From positions 1 to 36,314 of the IMG/VR virus record IMGVR_UViG_3300042691_017324: a DNA stretch of 36,314 nt. The stretch is one strand, 5' to 3'. The notes beneath the pieces were generated by a model. That model was not told the origin of the DNA and did not search any database. It saw only the letters and a list, made by a program, of their open reading frames with translations. This document shows, piece by piece, positions 30,951 through 36,314 of this stretch (position 1 is its first letter; each line of letters opens with the position of its first letter). A program made the translations under genes and the position numbers. Source of the DNA: a virus.

Positions 30951-31105
30951 CTCTTGACGAGATAAGTCAGGGCTGGCATTATTGTTATACTTGGAAAGGG
31001 TTGCTAATTGGTCCCGGCGATCCTAAAATGGATAACTGTAAATGCAAGATAGATAAAAGAACTCACAACACCTTACGAAAGAAAAATGACATTCGACAGT
31101 CATAA
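30920..31105 (+). CDS. Small conserved phage protein with CxC motif
   Basis: A 61-residue protein with a GTG start. EISQGWHYCYTWKGLLIGPGDPKMDNCKC is a pattern seen in small proteins of many phages, which favours a real gene even though it overlaps its neighbours by 31 and 20 bases. Confidence 0.6.
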   Translation: MEDEFEADQLTLDEISQGWHYCYTWKGLLIGPGDPKMDNCKCKIDKRTHNTLRKKNDIRQS

Positions 31106-31856
31106 GAAAAAAATAGTATTGCTTTCTGATCTTCACAATAACATTGAGAAGTTCAATAAGATTATTCAACACGAATCGGCGGACATAAATATTTGTCTTG
31201 GAGATTGGTTTGATAGTTTTTATTTGGATGATTCTGATGATTATAAAAAGACTGCTGATTATTTGATGCGATATCTATCTGCGCCAAATAATTACACTCT
31301 TTTTGGCAATCATGATTTGCATTATTTATTCAATAATCATTATACTATTTGCAGTGGATATGAGGACAGGAAGTATTTTGCTATCGATGAAATTCTAGGA
31401 TCTGAACGTCAAAATATTACTAATAAATTTAAATGGCGCGTTTGGGTTGATGGTATTCTTTGTACTCATGCTGGACTATTTTCTGATTACATAGATCCAT
31501 CTATTAAAAATAATGATGATTTAAGTCTTTTTCTTGTGAAAGAAGTAGAACGTGCAAATATTGCCGTGCGAACAGATCAAAATCATTGGTTTTATTATGC
31601 TGGCCGAAGTCGAGGTGGCCCTAAAAAAGCTGGAGGAATTGTGTGGCTAGATTTTAAACAAGAGTTTCAGCCTGTTGAAGGATTAAAACAAATTGTTGGT
31701 CACACTTATCATAAAAATGGTAAAGTTAATCCTCACCATTTAGACGGCAGCGTTAATCCCGCAGATTGCGACAATCTTTGTATTGACAACGGATTAAATG
31801 AGTATATTGTAGTCAGCAACGGTAAGTTGGAAATAAAGAAATTTTTAGATATATGA
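31086..31856 (+). CDS. Calcineurin-like metallophosphoesterase (PPP-type phosphatase)
   Basis: A 256-residue protein with the metallophosphatase signature: SDLHNN (D15, H17), CLGDWFDS (D40), FGNHDLH (N75, H76), THAGL (H128) and VGHTYH near 205. This fold cleaves phosphomonoesters, including phosphoserine/threonine, diadenosine polyphosphates or cyclic nucleotides. The order and spacing resemble the PPP group. Because a nucleotide cyclase is encoded 10 kb away, cyclic nucleotide turnover is a possibility but not visible from sequence. Overlaps ThyX by 4 bases. Confidence 0.87.
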   Translation: MTFDSHKKKIVLLSDLHNNIEKFNKIIQHESADINICLGDWFDSFYLDDSDDYKKTADYLMRYLSAPNNYTLFGNHDLHYLFNNHYTICSGYEDRKYFAIDEILGSERQNITNKFKWRVWVDGILCTHAGLFSDYIDPSIKNNDDLSLFLVKEVERANIAVRTDQNHWFYYAGRSRGGPKKAGGIVWLDFKQEFQPVEGLKQIVGHTYHKNGKVNPHHLDGSVNPADCDNLCIDNGLNEYIVVSNGKLEIKKFLDI

Positions 31857-32494
31857 ATGTTAAACTAGTAGCCGTAACTTCACCAAAAATTGAAGGATTA
31901 AATAATGCCGAAGATATTGTATCGTATTGCGCGAGAGTAAGTAATCCATCTAATCAGATGAATACTGAAACCGCGCCAAGACTTCTTAAATATCTAATTA
32001 AGCATCAACATTGGAGTCCATTTGAAATGGCAAGTGTAACAGTCGAAATTGTTACGAGCAGAGCTATTGCCGCGCAAATTCTAAGGCACAGATCTTTTGC
32101 TTTCCAAGAATTCAGTCAAAGATATAGCGTAGCTACAAAGCTAGAAGATATTCAATGGCGAATGCAAGGTAAAACTAATAGGCAAGTTGGTGATGCTGAA
32201 GTAGATTTGTCGCCAGAAAAAATTGAATTAGTCAATAATGCACTTAACAGCAGTCTCAAAGCGTATGATTCATTAATTGAAGCTGGCGTTGCTAAAGAAT
32301 GCGCTAGAATGGTATTGCCATTAACTACGCAGACCACTATGTACATGACTGGCACACTTCGCAGTTGGATTCATTATATTGAATTGAGAGCGAAGGAAGA
32401 TACGCAAAAGGAGCATAGAGAAATTGCAGTAGGTATTAAGAATATATTCATTAATGAGTTTCCTGTCATTAGCGAAGCTTTAAGCTGGATTTAA
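31853..32494 (+). CDS. thyX: Flavin-dependent thymidylate synthase ThyX
   Basis: A 213-residue protein. The family motif appears as RHRSFAFQEFSQRY (78-91), the ThyX motif RHRxxSxNExSxRY with Phe-Gln in place of the usual Ser-x-Asn. SPFEMASVTVEI and TLRSWIHYIELR provide further family landmarks. ThyX makes dTMP from dUMP using FAD and methylenetetrahydrofolate, with NADPH. It completes the dCMP deaminase-dUTPase-dTMP route in this window. Confidence 0.94.
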   Translation: MNVKLVAVTSPKIEGLNNAEDIVSYCARVSNPSNQMNTETAPRLLKYLIKHQHWSPFEMASVTVEIVTSRAIAAQILRHRSFAFQEFSQRYSVATKLEDIQWRMQGKTNRQVGDAEVDLSPEKIELVNNALNSSLKAYDSLIEAGVAKECARMVLPLTTQTTMYMTGTLRSWIHYIELRAKEDTQKEHREIAVGIKNIFINEFPVISEALSWI

Positions 32495-32502
32495 AATCAA
32501 TT

Positions 32503-32880
32503 ATGATATCTAAATATAATATATTCTTAGATGATGTAAGAATTCCTACTCAAGTTTATTGGGCGGAAATTCCTAAAGATCAGCATTATTCTGTAGTTCG
32601 CAACTTTAATGAATTTGTGGATCTCATTAGTCTTAGAGGTTTGCCTAAATTTGTTTGTTACGATCACGATCTTTCGACGGAACATTATCATGATGTTGGC
32701 AAGGTATCAATGAACTACGATAATTATAAAGAGAAAACTGGTTATGATTGCGCCAAATGGTTAGTATCTTATTGTATTGAAAAAAATATTAAACATCCAC
32801 CTTATGTTGTGCATAGTTTAAATCCTATTGGTAAACAAAACATTGAATCATATATTAACTCTTATAATAAAACGCTATGA
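32503..32880 (+). CDS. cREC-like (cyclic-phosphate-processing receiver) protein
   Basis: A 125-residue protein with a receiver-like fold: IFLDDVRIP (D10, D11), KFVCYDHDLS (D54-H55-D56), KTGYDCAKWLV and PPYVVHSLNPIG (H104, N107, G110). These features match the cREC family, a receiver variant proposed to act on cyclic phosphates of nucleotides or RNA ends and found in phages. The family link is from memory of the motif pattern; the substrate is unproved. Confidence 0.72.
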   Translation: MISKYNIFLDDVRIPTQVYWAEIPKDQHYSVVRNFNEFVDLISLRGLPKFVCYDHDLSTEHYHDVGKVSMNYDNYKEKTGYDCAKWLVSYCIEKNIKHPPYVVHSLNPIGKQNIESYINSYNKTL

Positions 32881-33545
32881 GTTATCAAATGGAATTTGAT
32901 TTCGAAACGCCAGAACAAAAAGAAAAACGTTTTAAAGCATTGCAAAAACAAGATTTAGAATTTGATAAACTGTTTGGAGCGGATGGCGATTATTATACAT
33001 ATAATAAATATATAGATAATCTTATCGATTTTCTTCCTTATAGACTTGGATGGGGATTTAAGCATAACTGGAGCGATTTGCGTTGGTGGATAAAATGCAA
33101 GTATCAGAAGTTGCGGTATGGAGTTTCTGATGATGATGTTTTTTCTTTAGAAACTAATATCGCTAAATATATTGCGCCGCGTTTGCAATATTTTAAAAAG
33201 AAAGGCAAGTATGGAATTCCTATGAAATTTTTGCCTAGTAATTATTCATATCTTAACGAAGAAGATCGTGAAAAAGCAGAAAAAATTGGCGAACAAGAAA
33301 TGAATCGGATTTTAGATGAAATGATTTTTGCTTTTGATTATACAATTAACCCTGATAAATACGTTCCATTTCCTGAAGAGTCAATGAAATGGGATCTTAA
33401 AGATAAAAATTACTTTAATAGAGAAAAAACTATTGAAGAAAAGGTTGCTTGGGACGATTATATAAAGAAGTGCGAACAACATGATACTCGCAAAAAACAA
33501 GGTCTGCAATTATTTGTAGATCACATAGATATTCTCTGGTTATGA
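32877..33545 (+). CDS. Conserved phage protein of unknown function
   Basis: A 222-residue aromatic-rich protein. Landmarks: WSDLRWWIKCKYQKLRYGVSDDDVFSLE and later LDEMIFAFDYTIN and KKQGLQLFVDHIDILW, which recur in phage proteins of unknown function. Soluble; helical. Overlaps neighbours by 4 bases. Confidence 0.74.
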   Translation: MSYQMEFDFETPEQKEKRFKALQKQDLEFDKLFGADGDYYTYNKYIDNLIDFLPYRLGWGFKHNWSDLRWWIKCKYQKLRYGVSDDDVFSLETNIAKYIAPRLQYFKKKGKYGIPMKFLPSNYSYLNEEDREKAEKIGEQEMNRILDEMIFAFDYTINPDKYVPFPEESMKWDLKDKNYFNREKTIEEKVAWDDYIKKCEQHDTRKKQGLQLFVDHIDILWL

Positions 33546-33736
33546 AGTTTACAACTGAACAATATAATCTTATCTGTCAAACTCGCGATGAAATAAGAGC
33601 TTTGAACAATAGGCAGCATACTTTATACAATAATCTATTAAAAGAATTAAATATAAGTATTTATGCCGAAGATTGGATGTTTGATTATATTTATAATGAA
33701 AGCGGCTCAATCGACGATATAGAAGCGAGGATGTAA
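33542..33736 (+). CDS. Hypothetical small helical protein
   Basis: A 64-residue protein, not recognised; helical with a NNRQHTLYNNLL core. Overlaps both neighbours by 1-4 bases, which supports translation. Confidence 0.6.
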   Translation: MKFTTEQYNLICQTRDEIRALNNRQHTLYNNLLKELNISIYAEDWMFDYIYNESGSIDDIEARM

Positions 33737-34095
33737 TGGACTTAACTTCAGCAATAATAGGCCATCTTGTAGCAGATTATCTTCTGCAATTCGATTTTAT
33801 TGCTGAGAATAAGAAAAAGAGTAGTCTTATTTGCGTTCTTCATTGTTTAATTTGGGCGAGTTGTGTTTGTTTATTGGGTGATATATGGAACGTTACCGTT
33901 TTCAATGTTTTATTTATAACACATTACATACAAGATCGCTGGCAATTGATACCTTGGTATATGAAAACTATTGGACAAAACAATTTTACAAAGCCGCCTC
34001 TTGCTCCGTGGTCATTAATTGTCGTTGATAATGTCTGGCATATTTTTACAATATGGATAGTGTATAAGTTATGCATGAACCAAGTTTTTATTTAA
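33736..34095 (+). CDS. DUF3307-like membrane protein
   Basis: A 119-residue protein: IIGHLVADYLLQFDFIAENKK at the start is the DUF3307 opening (H-x3-D-x-LLQ), followed by membrane helices around 30-45, 50-65 and 95-112 and a conserved THYIQDRWQ. Small phage membrane proteins of this family have no defined activity. Overlaps the next gene by 25 bases. Confidence 0.76.
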   Translation: MDLTSAIIGHLVADYLLQFDFIAENKKKSSLICVLHCLIWASCVCLLGDIWNVTVFNVLFITHYIQDRWQLIPWYMKTIGQNNFTKPPLAPWSLIVVDNVWHIFTIWIVYKLCMNQVFI

Positions 34096-34253
34096 GTTTA
34101 GATCTTCCTAAGAATTTTACTAGAGAAGACGCTGAAAAGATTCGTAAAGATGTGCTTGACTTCCTTGAAGGCAAGCGTCATTATGGTGCGAAATACGATG
34201 GCAAAAATGGAATAACCGTTAAAGTCATCAGCGTATCTACAAATCATGATTGA
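34071..34253 (+). CDS. Hypothetical protein, 60 residues
   Basis: Short alpha/beta protein (LSLDLPKNFTREDAEKIRKD...FLEG). Not recognised. Overlaps the membrane protein by 25 bases and the following gene by 8. Confidence 0.52.
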   Translation: MHEPSFYLSLDLPKNFTREDAEKIRKDVLDFLEGKRHYGAKYDGKNGITVKVISVSTNHD

Positions 34254-34416
34254 AAAATCTATCGAACGTCTTCGCGCATACAACGAATGGCGCACTGGAA
34301 AAGATAATCGCACAATGGATGAAGCGGGTATTAAGCCGCGCCAAGTTACCGAAGATATTGAAAATATCTGCAATGAACTAGAAAAACTAATTAAAATGTA
34401 TGCAAGTAGTAATTAA
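34246..34416 (+). CDS. Small conserved phage helical protein, 56 residues
   Basis: A 56-residue frame from the ATG at 34246 (MIEKSIERLRAYNEWRTG, ending LIKMYASSN). Helical with a short acidic middle. Proteins with an IERLREWRTG-type opening are frequent in phages. It overlaps both neighbours, which fits the tight packing here. Confidence 0.6.
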   Translation: MIEKSIERLRAYNEWRTGKDNRTMDEAGIKPRQVTEDIENICNELEKLIKMYASSN

Positions 34417-34690
34417 CCTTTCAGGAACTTTTTCTATTAGCTCCGAAGCTGTAGAATTTATAAAAAAGAAAATAAAAGACAAGAACGCCAAAAAAACAAT
34501 TGGCCCTTATTCATTCGATAATGATCGAACTAATTATCTTTTAATTGAAGCAGTAAAAAAACTAAAAAAGAAAGCGAATGGAATTGATGCAGATTTAAAA
34601 ATCGTAGAGATTCCAGATGATATCGAATGGTCTATTTTCGGTTGTTCTGGTAGCGAGTGGATTGGAGAAAAACATAGAACTTGGCGATGA
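34400..34690 (+). CDS. Hypothetical phage protein
   Basis: A 96-residue protein, basic and helical, with an aromatic C-terminus (IEWSIFGCSGSEWIGEKHRTW). Not recognised. Its stop directly abuts the deaminase start. Confidence 0.62.
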   Translation: MQVVINLSGTFSISSEAVEFIKKKIKDKNAKKTIGPYSFDNDRTNYLLIEAVKKLKKKANGIDADLKIVEIPDDIEWSIFGCSGSEWIGEKHRTWR

Positions 34691-35080
34691 ATGAAGCCGC
34701 GAATATTGAAACGGGCAGTTGAAACTGCTCGCGCTCTTTGTCCTACTAATTGGAAGAATGTAAATAATTCTCATATAGCTTTTCTTGTTAGAAAGAATAA
34801 GATTATAAAAATTGGCTGGAACAGAAAAAGAACTCATCCTGAAATTGTCAAACATCCATATCATGATGGATATGTCGGCACTCATGCTGAACTTGATGTT
34901 ATTTTAAAGTCTGGGCTTGACGATCTTGAAGATCATTCTATGATCGTGTTAAGAATAGACAGAAATGGTAAATTGAATAACAGCAAGCCGTGTTCAGGTT
35001 GCCGCAGCGTGTTAAATCAATTTAACGTAAAAAATATTTTTTATTCTAATTCCGAAGGTAATATAGTAAAATATGACTAA
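34691..35080 (+). CDS. Zinc-dependent deaminase-like protein (second deaminase)
   Basis: A 129-residue protein with a cytidine-deaminase-type site: H65-A-E67 (THAELDVI) and P100-C-S-G-C104 in SKPCSGCRSVL. A loop between them is shorter than in dCMP deaminase and the N-terminus is basic. Substrate unknown: nucleoside, nucleotide or nucleic-acid base. A second deaminase beside the dCMP enzyme suggests a different substrate. Ends overlapping the next gene by 8 bases. Confidence 0.8.
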   Translation: MKPRILKRAVETARALCPTNWKNVNNSHIAFLVRKNKIIKIGWNRKRTHPEIVKHPYHDGYVGTHAELDVILKSGLDDLEDHSMIVLRIDRNGKLNNSKPCSGCRSVLNQFNVKNIFYSNSEGNIVKYD

Positions 35081-35267
35081 CACTTCTATATCAGAATTTG
35101 AGAGAACAAAGCCCACCGAAACTTATAAAAAGATCGCGCAGCTTGAAAAATTAATCAAAGAAGAACAAATAAAGACAGAAAATCTATATTCTAATAGAAT
35201 TGCTACGCTTGACAAGATGTTAAAGCATACGCAAGATTTAATGGAAACATTTAAAAAAGGAGAATAA
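35073..35267 (+). CDS. Hypothetical coiled-coil protein
   Basis: A 64-residue helical protein with Leu/Ile at heptad-like positions and many Glu/Lys. Not recognised. Confidence 0.58.
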   Translation: MTNTSISEFERTKPTETYKKIAQLEKLIKEEQIKTENLYSNRIATLDKMLKHTQDLMETFKKGE

Positions 35268-35268
35268 A

Positions 35269-35496
35269 ATGCAAAAAGATTTATACATGAAGAATCCTAA
35301 TGAGAAGATAGTTGTCCAAAGCGACGATCTTAAGTACGACGGAAAGAATATTATTATTCCAAGTTATTATGCAGGTGTCATTTCTGATTATTTAGCAAAC
35401 GTAGACACGCAAGCCATGAATGACGCAGATAAGCATGACTTTATGGCGTTCTCTAGTTTTTTTGAAGCGATTCTTGATTATAAAAACAATAAATAA
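35269..35496 (+). CDS. Hypothetical phage protein
   Basis: A 75-residue protein preceded by AAAGGAG 6 bases from the ATG, one of the strongest ribosome-binding sites in the window. Not recognised. Confidence 0.62.
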   Translation: MQKDLYMKNPNEKIVVQSDDLKYDGKNIIIPSYYAGVISDYLANVDTQAMNDADKHDFMAFSSFFEAILDYKNNK

Positions 35497-35498
35497 TT

Positions 35499-36086
35499 AT
35501 GGGAATGTACGATACTATTATTTGTAAGTGTTGGCTACCAATGCCAGACGAACCAAAAGGTTATACTGGCTCACATGATTTTCAGACTAAAGATCTTGAT
35601 CTAGCTCTTTCATCATACGATATTGATGAAAATGGTCAATTATTTATTCATCGATATGAAGGTGAATGGATTGAAGGAAATAAAAATTCCGAAAGTTTAT
35701 TCGGAAGAATGGGTCATTTTAAAACTACTAAGAGATGGCTTGAAGAATTAAATATCACTACTACTATTGTATTTTATGATTATCAGCATTCACAAAATAC
35801 TGATTATGATTATTTTATAGAATACGAAACAGTATTTATTGATGGCAAAATGACTTCAGCAAAATTAATTAACTTTGAAGCTAAAGACAATGCCGAAAGA
35901 AAAAAAAGGGACATTGAGTTTGATGAAAAGCTAAAGCGACATCATGAGTTTATAAATACTTGGAAGTATAAGTATTTTGTAAAGCCATACAATAGAAGTA
36001 TTAGTTATATATTTCGTAAATCTAGCAAGGCTTTTTATAACCTATCCTATATCTTGAATAGAATAGAAATTAAAATTAAATTATGA
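35499..36086 (+). CDS. Conserved phage protein, MGMYDTI type
   Basis: A 195-residue protein beginning MGMYDTIICKCWLPMP, an opening seen in several phage proteins of unknown function, then DFQTKDLDLALSSYDIDENG. The C-terminal third is basic and helical. Stop overlaps the next start. Confidence 0.68.
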   Translation: MGMYDTIICKCWLPMPDEPKGYTGSHDFQTKDLDLALSSYDIDENGQLFIHRYEGEWIEGNKNSESLFGRMGHFKTTKRWLEELNITTTIVFYDYQHSQNTDYDYFIEYETVFIDGKMTSAKLINFEAKDNAERKKRDIEFDEKLKRHHEFINTWKYKYFVKPYNRSISYIFRKSSKAFYNLSYILNRIEIKIKL

Positions 36087-36314
36087 AGTTTAAGAATTTT
36101 GAGGGTGTTGAATATACAGTTAATTATAATAAACCATTAGGGCGGCAAAACGCTTCTGGTTTATGTGATTCACCTGATACAGAATACCCTCAAATTCATG
36201 TTGATCCAAGATTGCTGACTCGCCGCAAGCTTAACGTATTAATAGAAGAAGTCTTTCACGCTCATCTTTTTGATTTACCAGAAAGAAAAGCTAGAAAGTT
36301 CGCGGCTAATTTAG
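36083..36314 (+). CDS. Metallopeptidase-like protein (partial, right edge)
   Basis: A frame from the ATG at 36083 remains open to the window edge (77 codons). VLIEEVFHAHLFDLPERKARKFAANL resembles the EExxHA form of small ImmA/SprT-type zinc-site helices (HExxH in typical enzymes), here with Glu in place of the first His. The catalytic status cannot be judged without the rest. Confidence 0.55.
   Translation, partial: MKFKNFEGVEYTVNYNKPLGRQNASGLCDSPDTEYPQIHVDPRLLTRRKLNVLIEEVFHAHLFDLPERKARKFAANL

Noticed and set aside
1-36314. CRISPR arrays, insertion sequences, attachment sites
   Set aside because: No repeat-spacer pattern, no transposase or integrase motifs, no paired terminal repeats seen.

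Overview
The window looks like the accessory and nucleotide-metabolism part of a large, AT-rich genome of a tailed double-stranded DNA phage (Caudoviricetes). The evidence is dense packing with many 1-4 base overlaps, a UvsX/RecA recombinase next to a DnaB-like helicase, dUTPase, dCMP deaminase, ThyX, a dNMP kinase, a monomeric B12-dependent ribonucleotide reductase, a phage sigma factor, two tRNA genes and a tail-collar protein. A lipoprotein, an outer-membrane-type beta-barrel, a periplasmic c-type cytochrome and heptosyltransferase-like enzymes point to a Gram-negative host. Several sigma70-like promoters (TTGnnn, 16-17 bases, TAATAT or CATAAT) can be seen. The host cannot be named from the sequence.

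Layout. Positions 1-10031 are all minus strand: DnaB-like helicase (cut by the window edge), a small PD-(D/E)XK nuclease, UvsX, a GT9-like protein, ribonucleotide reductase, GDP-mannose 4,6-dehydratase, a GT-B glycosyltransferase, an SSB-like protein, a sigma factor, a dNMP kinase, about 300 bases of non-coding DNA that looks like a structured RNA, and a small hypothetical gene. At 10031/10041 transcription diverges, with only 9 bases between the two start codons. Everything to the right is plus strand.

10041-17582 holds small genes, Hsp20, an HNH protein, dUTPase, a SET-domain protein, dCMP deaminase, tRNA-Gly(UCC), tRNA-Gln(UUG), a DUF1289-like protein, a secreted c-type cytochrome and a minimal tail-collar protein. 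17583-22194, bounded by two intrinsic terminators, is an envelope and signalling island: a coiled-coil lipoprotein with membrane segments, an MscS-like mini-channel, an ankyrin-repeat/class III nucleotide cyclase fusion, a membrane-anchored PAS protein and a secreted beta-barrel. 22209-27986 is a glycan cassette of glycosyltransferases and methyltransferases, with visible signs of duplication and fusion. 27983-36314 is a run of small phage genes including a C5-cytosine methyltransferase, a type IV pseudopilin-like protein, a secreted protein with a tail-fibre-like repeat, a metallophosphatase, ThyX, a cREC-like protein, a DUF3307-like membrane protein and a second deaminase.

Reading as a whole: the left arm and scattered right-arm enzymes supply deoxynucleotides and replication. 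The glycan genes probably modify virion or host-surface sugars. The 17.6-22.2 kb island is the best candidate for an undescribed system: a phage-borne membrane sensor, channel and cyclic-nucleotide module. That functional reading is inference from domain content and gene order.
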